Positions 1 to 10,400 of a stretch of 64,000 nucleotides of DNA are shown here, piece after piece. Each line of letters begins with the position of its first letter. Position 1 is the first letter of the stretch. The notes beneath the pieces were generated by a model that made no database searches, was not told the DNA's origin, and saw only the letters and a program-made list of their open reading frames with translations. Made by a program: the position numbers and the translations under genes. Source of the stretch: Platanthera guangdongensis (taxonomy: Eukaryota; Streptophyta; Magnoliopsida; Asparagales; Orchidaceae); NCBI GenBank assembly GCA_039583875.1, contig CM077150.1, positions 51,288,261 through 51,352,260 of the forward strand, read 5' to 3'.

Positions 1-1752
1 TTAAGGGGTCTTTAATCTTCCAAATGCCCTAAAATTTTAACCATAGGACCATAGTGACCCTATGGTCATCATTCCCAAGTTTCAAGCCCATCCAAGGTCT
101 TTTGACCCCAATTTCTTCAAACCCTAGAGAATTACCCTAAAGGGCCTACCCTACACTTCTAGGGCTACCCTAGCCCAATCCACTCCAAACTTCATGAGTG
201 AGTGTAAAAAGTTAAATCATATCAGTGGCCAAAGTTTCAGCCTCTGTTGAGGTGATTTGTTCACTTAAAACCAAAAGTGCCACTTTTGACCAAAATGCCC
301 TTCATAGGGTAGAACTAGGGTTGGGTCAAAACCTATTCAACACTCACCCAAACCAACTGAAATTTTATACAGGTACCTAATTGGAGCCCAGGGACCACTC
401 ACCAAAATTTGGGAGGGTTTGGGTGTGTTTAGGGCACCTATTTAATTTATCTAATGATTATTAAATTTTTACCAAAACTATAGAAATATTTTCTCCAAAA
501 ATTCCCATTTTTGGGCAGGCCCTAGGTATGCCTAGGATAGACCCTCTGCCAAAATTTCAGCCCATTTGGGCTTGGGGTGAAGAGTGGGCACTCATTTTAG
601 TGACTGCCTAGCCCTAAGGACATGTCCCACCAAAATGGGTGCCCTGGTCCAACCAGTGACCCAAAAGGGGTCCCAACAATTTTTGCTGCAAACTAGACAC
701 CCTAAGCTACAATGTTCATGTTGGGCAAATTTCCATCCAGGGTCCCTAGGTATTTTTAAACATTAATTACATTAAATACATCCAGTGTGACAAAAATGAA
801 ATAAATTTTATTTAACCCTATAGTATCTGATCTGATGCCGCACGGATCTTGGCGCAGATCGACGGCATCTGGTCATCGTCCCCACTGAGCCAACGGCTGG
901 GATTGGTTCTGCCTGGAGCGATTTCCAAGCTCTGCCGCCGGCGATCCAGCCCCTTCCCCGGCCGGCCACCGCCACCAACACCTCCGTTGAGGTGGTGGCT
1001 GTCGTCAGGCGGCGGCTCCGCCGCCGGAGAGGTGTTTTCCGGCGGATTGAGCAAGACTTTTCCTTGCCGAAACCAGGAGAAATCCTGGATTCGATCGGGC
1101 TCAATTGAGCCCGAAGCTCTAGCCTAAGGATTCCTAGGATCTACCCGCGAGTTAAGGAGAGGAGGAGGACCTTCCTGGCGGCCTGGATGCGAGAGGAGCG
1201 GCGGGATGCCATTGGCGACGGCGGCAGCGCTCGGCTTCTGCAACTGCACGGTGGAAGGGCTCGTCTCCTCCAGGTAAGTGCTCCAAAATGATCCCCTCGG
1301 CTCCCTGATGGTGTTTAAAAGGCAATTGGGGGAGGGGAGAGGCTGGTTCTTCAATGGCCATTATCTCCATTAATGGAGTGGCTCGGGTTGTGTGGAGGGG
1401 GGCTGAACCCACCCCTTGGTGGCCGGGAAACGGCTGGAATCAACTCCTCTCTCCTAGAGGAGTTGATTGCAGCCATAAAGGGTGGCTGTTAGTCTCCCTT
1501 GGCCGGCCTCTTACTTCCCCCTTCTCCTTCCTCATTTCTCTCTCCTCCATTATCATGGAGAGGAGCTTTTTCTCTCTCCTAGTCAACTCTGGTTGACTAG
1601 TCAACCCCACAAGCTAAAGGCAGCCCACTGGATTATGATGATCATGGGAATGGGCTTAGCCTAAGGGAGAAGTGGCTTGAGCTTGGGTTAGCCCTTTTTG
1701 GGCTAAGTTGACTTGACCCTCAATGAGGGTTGACTTGGCCAATTTGACCATA

Positions 1753-2290
1753 TAGGTTGACCCCATTGGGTCCTGGGTGGTTCATTGGCCTCCCCTAAGG
1801 TCTATGTAGGGCTGGGTAGGGTTGACTTGGCACCTTAAAGGTCACTTGACCCTTGGTAAGGTCACTTTGACCATTTAGAGCTAGAGTTGACTTGGGTCAA
1901 CATGACCATTAGGGTCCACCCCTATGGATCCTTGGTGACCCATTGACTTCCCTTAGGGTCTAGGTAGGGTTATATGGGGTTGTCCTGCACTTTGGAGGTC
2001 ACATACCCTTAGTAGGGGTACTTTGACCAGATTAGGGCTTGAGTTGACCTGGGTCAACCTGGCCTCTAGGGCTGACCCCAATGTGTCCTTAGTGACCCAT
2101 TGTCCTCACTTTAGGGTTAGGAGGGCATATGTGGGGTCCTCTAGACTAGGAGTGGGTCTATTGGCCCTAAGTGGGCTAGGTTGACCTATTTAGGGCTAGG
2201 GTTGACCTTGGTCAACTGGGCCTCTTGGGTTGGCCCTAATGGGTCCTTTTGGCTCTAATGGGTCTCCCAAAATGTTTGGGAGTGTTGTGA
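1753..2290. repeat. Degenerate ~159-bp tandem repeat inside the Gy2 LTR
   Basis: Related blocks (ccattgggtcc / cctatggatcc / ccaatgtgtcc / ctaatgggtcc) recur near 1761, 1920, 2079 and 2237, a spacing of 158-159 bp. Each block is followed by a similar order of 'tgaccCATTG', 'agGGTctaGGtaggg' and 'ggtcac' motifs. About three full units and part of a fourth are visible. The units differ by many substitutions, so the array is old. Confidence 0.6.
1886..2216. promoter_or_regulatory. Three palindromic W-box-like sites, one per 159-bp repeat
   Basis: Imperfect palindromes of the form gttgacYtKGgtcaac lie at 1886-1901, 2043-2058 and 2201-2216. Each contains TTGAC on both strands. TTGAC(C/T) is the core bound by plant WRKY factors (established knowledge); binding here is inference. 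Single TTGACC/TTGACT cores are also frequent around 1690-1900. Confidence 0.4.
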
Positions 2291-2483
2291 TAGGGTCTTG
2301 GGGTCATGGTGAAGCCCCATTGTCATCCTAAACTATTGTTCAGAATTCTACTATCTGCAGACCATGGTGATCCCTACCTTGGCCTCCTATCTCTTGGCCC
2401 ATTTCTGGCTTCCCAGGGTTTTGTCATGACCTAGTCATGGCCAAAACCACTCTTAGGGGTCTAGTTGGAAATGGGATGTTACA

Positions 2484-3095
2484 GCGGGCCACAGGTTTTT
2501 CACCTGGCACCAACTCAATAGAGAAATCAATCTCTTGTCGTGGTGGTAACCCCGGAAGCTCCTTCGAAAACACATTAGTAAACTCTGAAACAATCGGAAC
2601 ATCAATCACACTAGCTTTTGACTCAACACCCGTAATAAGCGTGACGAATAACTTTGTGCCATTGCGAACAGCTTCGATGGCCTGGAGAGCCGACAACAAT
2701 AATTTACTCGATCCTCGCATACCAGTGAATTTCATCTCTAGCTCGGTATTATATCCCAGTTTGATCTCCTTTAAATTGCAATCAATAAAGGCACGCTGCT
2801 CCGAGAGCCAGTCCATACCGAATATCACATCAAATTCTGATATCTGCAGCACAAATGCTTTCAATCCAAAATCCTGACTTCCTATCCGTACCTCCACAAA
2901 GCAAGCCCTATCTGCATGCATCACACATCTGTTTGGTAATAACACCTTCACAATATATGTCGTCATACGAATCAGCACTCTGATCCGTGACACGAAGTCC
3001 ACAGATAGAAATGAATGTGAAGCACCCGTATCAAACAGTTCTCTCGTCGGATAGTCCCAAATCAGGACAAAGCCTAAAACAAACACATCGTACAC
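2484..3095 (-). pseudogene. Gypsy retropepsin and start of the RT linker (truncated)
   Basis: The minus-strand frame carries FDTGASHSFLS, the Asp-Thr-Gly active site of the gypsy aspartic protease, followed by FDVIFGMDWLSEQRAFIDC, a signature of plant gypsy proteases. It then has the start of the RT-proximal linker (ELPGLPPRQEIDFSIELVPG). The frame stops making sense at 2484, where the Gy2 LTR begins; residues below that point are LTR read-through. The protease would process the Gag-Pol polyprotein. The reverse transcriptase that should follow is missing, so this copy cannot be autonomous. Confidence 0.8.
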
Positions 3096-3173
3096 AATCT
3101 ACACACAAGGTATGAAGTATCAAAAACAAGAACAAAGTATCTTAACTCGTACCTTTGATGACGTCACTTTGCT

Positions 3174-3551
3174 TTATGGCCTCCTATTGGCCAAGATTAT
3201 ATATACTCGGGGCTGCACCTGGGATGCAGAGGACTTGACCACTGCCTTTCCCTTTTCAACATATGACGCTCTTGTCTTCTTCTCACTCTTTGGCAGACCA
3301 ACCCGACAGTCACAGGCTAGATGACCCACCTTATCACATGTATAACAAGAACGAGGGACTTGCCTAGAAGTTGCTCCAGACGCAACAGTGGAGGGAGCCT
3401 GTGTAGAAGACTTGGATCTCTTACCCCATTTCCTTCGGTAGTTTGTTTTTCCCGGGTGCGACACTTTGAACTCTGGCTTTATCACAGCCAAGTCCCTCTT
3501 GCTCTGTACCTGCTTTATATCATTCTCCAATGCACGAGCTGTATCAACCAA
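3174..3551 (-). pseudogene. Gypsy gag C-terminal part with CCHC zinc knuckle
   Basis: This minus-strand frame contains SCYTCDKVGHLACDC, a CX2CX4HX4C zinc knuckle that binds element RNA in nucleocapsid. It is preceded by a basic stretch and lies between gag (3615-4271) and protease (2484-3095), as expected for a Tekay/Del-like or related gypsy gag. Frame changes separate it from both neighbours. Confidence 0.7.
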
Positions 3552-3614
3552 CGCTTGAAACCCCTAGTTCACCGAACTCGAGAGCAGGAATCTCAGCTCA
3601 TCCCGCAACCCTTC

Positions 3615-4271
3615 TTAGAACCTATTGGTTTTACGCTCTTCGTCAGAAAAGATAGATCTCGCATAACGTCTCAACCTAGTAAACTCATGTAAGTAGGTAT
3701 CAACACTACTTTCCCCCTGGGTTAGACACTGGAATTCATTTTCCATGGCTATGCGCTGAGTCGATGGCAAGTGCTTTGCCAAAATCAGTCTCAAAAACTC
3801 CTCGATCGAGACTTTCATTAGTTGTCTGGCTGCCAAGTGGTGCAGCTCCATTTCATCCCACCAAAGTCGAGCCTCTCCTTCCAACAAGAACGTGGCAAAG
3901 GTGACTTTCTGTTCCTCCTCTGTTATAATCGCCGTCAAAATCCTCTTGATGCGCATAAGCCAATCCTCTGCTTGTGTTGGGGATCCCGCCCCCGAGAACG
4001 TAGGAGGATTGAAGCTCATAAATTGCTTCAGTTGTCATTCCGCTGCTCGTGGATCTACAACATCCTCAACAGCTACTGGCCTCACACCAACCTGTTCTGG
4101 CACCACCGCAGGCCGCGCCTGCCCACTAGGTTGTGCCTGGATCATAGCAAACAACGCCTCAGCAACTAAGTGTATTGTCTCCGCAGAAGGAGGAGGTGTA
4201 GGCATCTCAACTGGTGTCGTACTCTCATTAGAATGCTCGGGCTCAGACTGCACTGCGCCACTTCGAGTCAC
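3615..4271 (-). pseudogene. Gypsy gag (Retrotrans_gag domain), frameshifted
   Basis: The first part (4271 to 4035) starts MTRSGAVQSEPEHSNE and is Pro/Ala-rich. The core continues in another frame at 4019-3615, with FSGAGSPTQAEDWL, LLEGEARLWWDEME and STQRIAMENEFQCLTQGESS. The last is the usual 'F..L.QG..SV..Y...F..L' part of plant Retrotrans_gag. Gag forms the cytoplasmic virus-like particle. The change of frame near 4030 means this copy makes no complete Gag. Confidence 0.75.
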
Positions 4272-4480
4272 CTATACGTATGAAAGACACACTTTAGCGA
4301 CTTGGCAAAAGCAAAAACAACAGAATAGGAATACACAGGTTCCTCAAGCAGGTGTATTTACATTCCTTAGTGGACATTCTTGAGTTCATTTATGTTAGAA
4401 TAGGTCGCACGTACACGTGCTTGCCACCCCTCAAAATAATTCGCTCACGAATTCAAAGGAGCTAGGAAGACTAAGACAAG

Positions 4481-4490
4481 CTGATACCAA
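4481..4490 (-). other. Primer-binding site of Gy1 (tRNA-iMet type)
   Basis: On the minus strand, two bases after the LTR end, the sequence reads TTGGTATCAG, which pairs with the 3' end of initiator tRNA-Met. It fixes the orientation of Gy1: gag lies to the left and the 5' LTR to the right. Confidence 0.75.
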
Positions 4491-5016
4491 CTTGTAACAC
4501 CTCTATCCGTTACATGACATATGATAGAGGGTATGGCCGGGGCCCCACACCATATGCCACAAACACACAGTGGGGTTACAGGTTAATATCAAAGACTAAA
4601 ACATGCATCCTAACGCAGAGCATTCTAGCGGAAGCATTAGGGGTTAAACTTGAACTCATTAACCATGAATGTCCATTATATATAAACAACCACATTTATA
4701 TATATCTCACAGGAATGTATATAGAATACACAAAATGTTTGGCCTTAAGGTCTTACAGGTTTTCTTTACAAGTGTAGATTACATGCATCGGCACGCAGGC
4801 CGGCCACACATGGAAATAGCAAAACATTTCTTCATTTGGCATTCGAGGGACAGCACAGCAGCAACAACAGTAAGGGTTTTAGCCCACTATTTTTCGCTCG
4901 GCTCTCCAGCACCTACATGGGGACAGTCCACCACAACGGTGACAAACAAAGCAATGGTCAGCATTCAGCTGACCAATTTATAACGACCATACCCCCTTCC
5001 CAAGGCAGTGGTATTC

Positions 5017-5137
5017 TGAAGGATCAAGCGCATAACCAACTGTTCCAAAAGCCCGGACTGTTGGAAAGGGTGCTACTTAATTTCTTAAATAAGTAGAAGA
5101 GCGTCACGGGTCAAGTGAAGGAACGCCTGACCCAACA
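5017..5137 (-). repeat. 3' LTR of the TRIM (121 bp)
   Basis: TG...CA direct repeat. It differs from the copy at 5409-5529 at one position by eye (cctgaccc versus ccggaccc), which implies a fairly recent insertion. The polypurine tract, a C-run on the plus strand at ~5140-5156, adjoins it. Confidence 0.92.
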
Positions 5138-5174
5138 ATCCCCCCCCCCCCCCCCGGCGTCCAGCACAACCCGT

Positions 5175-5330
5175 CGGCTCAGAGGTGGAGTTACCACATG
5201 GCCCACATGGCTCAGAGGTGGGGTTACCACATGGCCCACACGGCTCAGAGGTGGGGTTACCACATGTCCACGGTTTCACGACTCAGAGGTGGGGTTACCA
5301 CATGTCCACGGTTGCCTGACCCGCCGGACA
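5175..5330. repeat. Four ~31-39-bp tandem repeats in the TRIM interior
   Basis: The unit ctcagaggtggRgttaccac, followed by atggcccac or atgtccacggtt, occurs four times between 5179 and 5315. It makes up most of the interior. Its role is unknown; it might be a packaging or dimerisation region, but nothing in the sequence decides this. Confidence 0.8.
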
Positions 5331-5408
5331 CACACAGGTAGAAGGGAAAAATCAGGATTTAAATAGCGCTCCCCCGGTCTTGAACCCGTGACTTGCTCTG
5401 ATACCAAT

Positions 5409-5529
5409 TGAAGGATCAAGCGCATAACCAACTGTTCCAAAAGCCCGGACTGTTGGAAAGGGTGCTACTTAATTTCTTAAATAAGTAGAAGAGCGTCACG
5501 GGTCAAGTGAAGGAACGCCGGACCCAACA
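5409..5529 (-). repeat. 5' LTR of the TRIM (121 bp)
   Basis: Direct repeat of 5017-5137. The primer-binding site (minus strand TGGTATCAGAGCAAGTC, 5390-5406) lies two bases inside it. Confidence 0.92.
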
Positions 5530-7011
5530 TATTCCTTCCCTGCAAGCATAACATTTTCACAAGCATATATATCACAAGACGTGCACTCACGCACAGTCAA
5601 TATATCACAAACGTCGACCACACAGCCCGACACTTCATGCACTCAGGGCACATTCTTGGTGTACCGGAAAACCAAGGTCCCACCACCGTTCTCAGGTCTC
5701 AAACCTAACGGTAAAACTTGAGCATTCATGCTCCACAGCCCACGGCGGAGACTTTAGTCTTGATGGCGAACAGCCCAAGACTCTCATGACGTGATCCTAA
5801 TGAATCCATTCACTTAGGCACTTAAGTTAGACAACCATCACGCAGATACAGTTTAGCCCTTGTCCGTTGCTCAAATTGCCAATTCAATGTCTAAACTGAC
5901 GCGGGTCGGCATCCCCTTGACCGTTCGGCTCACCGGCCTTTAAGAGCGCATAACTCACAATAGACACAACGTCCCCGAAGGACTGACTTCACAATCACAG
6001 GTTAGCTACGAGCTATCGCCAGCGACAACCACTATCGTCTGGTTTTAACGAAAGAACTCCCTTTCTGTACCCAGCTCAAACCATATCTGGAACAACTATC
6101 CAGAAAACCCTGCAGCCACCTACAGCGCCAGAAACACAGGACTTTCATATCATACAGCACATGCACTTCGAGAGTATTTTCCTGGAATTTCATTCCAGTA
6201 CTTCCTGCTACTCCACTTCATAGGCACAACCCACTGACTCCACAAAACACTCGTTTATACGCGGAGTCTTTTCCGGTGCGCAAAATAAAACATCACCAAT
6301 CCAGACCAACCTATCCAGATGGGCTTCACATAGTATGCCTATTTCGTACTACACATTTTCGGATCTATATGCAAGACCTCTTGGGGATATCAAGAATCAA
6401 CCCAACGGAAATCGCTCAACATTCCACCTTTTGGTGGGGGAAATCCATGCATACGCCAAAATAAGGATTTCACATGTCCAAGGAGGAAGATTGTTACCCT
6501 TGAAGTTCTCTTCGGAGCCATAACAAAGCTTTTCTACGCAGATGGAAATGAGCGCCTCACTTTCCCCTTCGCGAATCTAGCTTCAGATCTTGTTTTCAAC
6601 CAAACTATCTAGTCCAGCAACTTCAGCAAGATCCACCACAAACCCAAGCTCCAGCCGAGAGTTTTCTGCTCCAGAAATGGAAAGAGAGAATAGAAAAGGA
6701 AATAATGATTTCCTCCTTCCTATCCCTCTGCATAAGTGGCCTCGGGTTACACCCCAGCATACGAAAAACTCATCAAAACCAAGCAACAGCATGGGTTGAA
6801 GCTACAAAGGTCAACCACCGCTCACTTGCCGCACACCAGCCAACTGACGCGAGTCAGAACTCTGCCATATCTTCTTATTTCGACAAATCGTCGAACGGGG
6901 TTGATTTCGTCGAACGAACTTCGTTGAACGGAAGAGAGTTTGTCAAACGGGCTTCAGTTCGTTGAACCGGTCATAACACCTAACAGCCAACGCTTTCGCC
7001 GAGCTACGCTC

Positions 7012-7391
7012 TGTTAGAAAGTAGAGACAAGAAGAGAAAAGACGAGAACAAGCGAGTAAACTTTTGAATAATGAAATTTTATTATCCAAAAAAGATATCA
7101 TTTACAAAGGTATGGCCTCCCTTATATAGAATGGAGGAGATAAGAAAGAGAGTCTACAAACAATGTGGGACTAAACATTTACAGGCTGAGCGGCTAGAAT
7201 AATGGAGACCGATCAGGCCGCGCGGTTAGACAGATGGGATAACCGCTCGGCAACACCAGCAGGATAGAACAAGCCGTAGAGAGAGACCGCCAGACCGCCC
7301 GGTCTACAAACCGCTGGAACAGACCGCTAAGCCGCTCGGTCACCAAACCGCTGGATCAGACCGCTAAGCCGCCCGGTCTAATACTTCAACA
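7012..7391 (-). repeat. 3' LTR of copia A (380 bp)
   Basis: It starts TGTTAGAAAG and ends CTTCAACA. About two copies of a 37-bp internal repeat (CCGCYCGGTC...AAACCGCTGG...CAGACCGCTAAG) lie at ~7284-7380. A plus-strand stretch cttatatagaatgg at 7131-7144 gives TATAAGG on the minus strand, a likely TATA box. Confidence 0.95.
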
Positions 7392-7405
7392 CTCCCCCTC
7401 AAGCT
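7392..7405 (-). other. Polypurine tract of copia A
   Basis: On the minus strand CTTGAGGGGGAG directly abuts the 3' LTR. It is the plus-strand DNA primer site used during reverse transcription. Confidence 0.85.
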
Positions 7406-10400
7406 GGAGCATAGATATCAATCATGCCCAGCTTGTCACAAATGCGGAAGAAGGAAGTAGAAACCGGCTTGGTGAAGATATCGGCCAACTCCTTGTCAGA
7501 GGTGACAAAAGGAGTACAAATCTGTTTCTTCAAAATCTCCTCCCGAATGAAGTGACAGTCAACCTCTATATGCTTCGTTCTCTCATGGAAGACCGGATTT
7601 CTGGATATGTGTATAGCGGCCTTGTTGTCACAGAACATAGGGAGAGGACAATCATATACCTCGCCCAGGTCAAGCATGAGAGCCCGCAACCATTTTAACT
7701 CACACGTAGTTGACGCCATACTCCGGTATTCTGCTTCGGCACTGGATCTGGACACAACCGACTGTTTCTTGCTTTTCCAACTCACGAGGTTACCTCCAAC
7801 AAAGGTACAGAAACCTGACGTGGATTTACGATCGCCTTTGTCATCCGCATAACTTGAGTCTGAGTAGGCCTCAACTCTCAGATGGCCATTCTTCTGGAAG
7901 AGTAACCCTCTGCCCGGTGCTGCTTTGATATACTCTAAAATCTTCAGGGCGGACTGAAGATGACACTCCCTGGGAGCTTGCATAAACTGACTGACCTTTC
8001 CTACAGCGTAGGCGATGTCGGGTCTAGTCACCGTGAGATAGATGAGTTTGCCTACCAAACGTCTGTACCGTGTCACATCAGATAGAGGAGGCGATTCATC
8101 CGTCCACGTCTTGTCTTCTCCAACAGCCATGGGAAGATGAGCTGGTTTGGCACCTGTCAAGCCTGCTTCTCGAAGAAGATCAAGGGCATACTTCCGTTGA
8201 GAGAGGACCAAGGAGTCAGGTTTCCGAGAGATCTCTATCCCCAAAAAGTATTTTGGGGAGCCCATATCCTTCGTGACCAAGTGCTGGCGGAGGTGCTTCT
8301 TCGTCAAGTCCACCCCATCTCGGTCATCACCAGTAAGGAGAATATCATCCACATATACGGCCAAAACCACCAGTCCCGAGGCCGTTTTGCGAATGAATAA
8401 GGAGTGATCGGCCGAACTCCTTTGAAAACCGATGGTTGCCACAATACCACTGAACTTTTCGAACCATGCCCGAGGGCTCTGCTTGAGGCCATAAATGGCC
8501 TTCTTCAAATGACAGACACGTGTCTCCCCCTGAGCAACATACCCAGGAGGTTGCTCCATATAGACGTCCTCCTGAAGATCGCCATAGAGAAAGGCATTCT
8601 TCACATCCAGCTGAGAAACAGCCCAAGCCCGGTTAACAGCCACAGAAAAGAGAACCCGGATGGTGCTGAGGCGAGCAACCGGAGAGAAGGTATCGAAGTA
8701 ATCAACGCCATAAGTCTGAGTAAAGCCCTTGGCCACCAGCCGGGCTTTGTAGCGATCCACAGTGCCGTCGGGGCGAAACTTCACAACAAAGACCCACCGA
8801 CAGCCAACCACATCAGTGCCCACAGGAGGAGGAACCAGGGTCCAGGTACCCCGTTCAGTAAGAGTAGCCATCTCCTCATCCATGGCAGACTTCCAATGAG
8901 GGAGAGCGAGAGCCTCCTGGTAGGTACGGGGAGTAGAAGTGGCAGAGATAGCCAAGGCAAAACACCTGCGAGAAGGAGAAAGCTGATCATAAGAAACAAC
9001 AGCCGTGAGCGGGTGTTGAGTACACGCCCGCACCCCTTTGCGAAGGGCAATGGGAACATCCAGATCATCGGGAGCGGCGGCGACGGGAGCGTCAGCGACC
9101 GGAGCGTCCGTGGCGGAGAAGGCTGGCCCGGGACTAGAGAGAGACGGCAGCGGAGAGGAGGGTGGAGGGGTGAGTGGGGAGACGGACTGGGAAGGAGTGA
9201 GTGGAGGAGGAGACGAAGGTGGGAAAACGTCGAGAGGTGTGGAAGGAACGGAGAGATCAGAAGGAAGAGAAGGAAGAGAAGAGGAAGGAGAGAAATAGGA
9301 AGCATTCTCAAAAAAGGTCACATCGGCGGAGACAAACTGTTTGCGGAGAAGGGGATCAAAGCAGCAATAGCCTTTTTGAGTGGTAGAGTACCCCAAAAAG
9401 ACACACTTGGTGGAACGGGGGGAAAGCTTGTCGCGGGTAGCGGAGGGAGCGTGAACGAAGGCCGTACAGCCAAAGACACGGAGAGGAAGAGGAAAAGGTT
9501 CTTGGTGGGGGTAGAGAAGGGAGAAGGGAGTCTTCCCGTGTAGGACCGTGGAGGGAAGGCGATTAATGAGATAGCAAGCGAGGAGCACAGCGTAGCCCCA
9601 GTAGGAGCGAGGGACGTGCATCTGCGTCATGAGAGTACGCGCAACATCAAGCAGGTGACGGTTTTTACGCTCCGCCACCCCATTCTGTTGGGAGGTGTAA
9701 ACACAAGAGGTTTGATGAAGGAGGCCATGTTCGTGAAAGAACGTGGAGAACTCATGATTGAGATACTCCTTTGCATTATCAGAACGTAAAATTTTAATGG
9801 AAATAGCAAATTGAGTCTTAATCATATAGTAAAAAGATTGCCAAACAGAAAATAGTTCAGAGCGATCTTTTAAGAGATACACCCAGGTACAGCGAGTAAA
9901 ATCATCGATAAAAGTAACAAAATAGGAACTGCCCCGACCAACAGTAAGGGTAGGAGCAGGACCCCATACATCAGAATGAATAAGCTCAAAAATGCGAGAG
10001 GAGCCACGGCCTTGCTTCGGAGGGAAGGAGGAGCGATGATGTTTGCCAAGCTGACAGGCATCACAGTTGAGCGGAGAACTGGTAGGAGGTAAGTGGGGCA
10101 GAAGCTGACGAATAAGCCGATGAGGAGGATGTCCAAGACGAAGATGCCACTGAAGGAGATCGGTGGAGGAGGAGTAGGCAGAAAGAGCGGAAACATCATC
10201 GAGGAAGTAGAGGCCGCCGCTCTCAGTCCCAGTAGCAATCGTCCGCTGGGTCCTCGGGTCCTGAAAAGAACAAGTAGTGGGAGTGAATAAAACAGAGCAC
10301 TGAAGTTGCCGGCATAAACTAGTAACTGATAACAAATTGCACGGGAACTTCGGGACATAGAAGGTATCCTCCAAGCAAAGCGAGGGAGTGAGTTGAACCA

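Larger units (their letters stand above)
1..2483. mobile_element. Terminal part of a gypsy-type LTR (element Gy2), cut by the window start
   Basis: The right edge ends in TGTTACA at 2483. On the minus strand this reads TGTAACATCCC, a usual start for plant Ty3/gypsy LTRs. The break falls inside the protease/RT coding sequence of the next element, just after its VPGEKPVAR motif, so this unit inserted there. No protein domain is recognisable in 1-2483. The small reading frames at 808-1664 lie in a GC-rich stretch and look accidental. The other end and the target-site duplication are outside the window, so full LTR versus solo LTR, and orientation, cannot be decided. The flank after the edge is gcggg. 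Confidence 0.55.
5017..5529 (-). mobile_element. TRIM (terminal-repeat retrotransposon in miniature), 513 bp
   Basis: Two 121-bp direct repeats (5017-5137 and 5409-5529), each TGAAGG...CCAACA, flank a 271-bp non-coding interior. The 5-bp target duplication tattc is at 5012-5016 and 5530-5534. On the minus strand the primer-binding site TGGTATCAGAG follows the right LTR after 2 bases, and a G-run polypurine tract precedes the left LTR. There is no coding capacity, so it must use proteins of another element. The related LTR piece at 54361-54875 shows the unoccupied site with a single tattc (54609-54613), which confirms the insertion. Confidence 0.93.

Noticed and set aside
808..1664. Overlapping frames in the GC-rich part of 1-2483
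   Set aside because: No motif and no consistent codon use; GC-rich LTR sequence.
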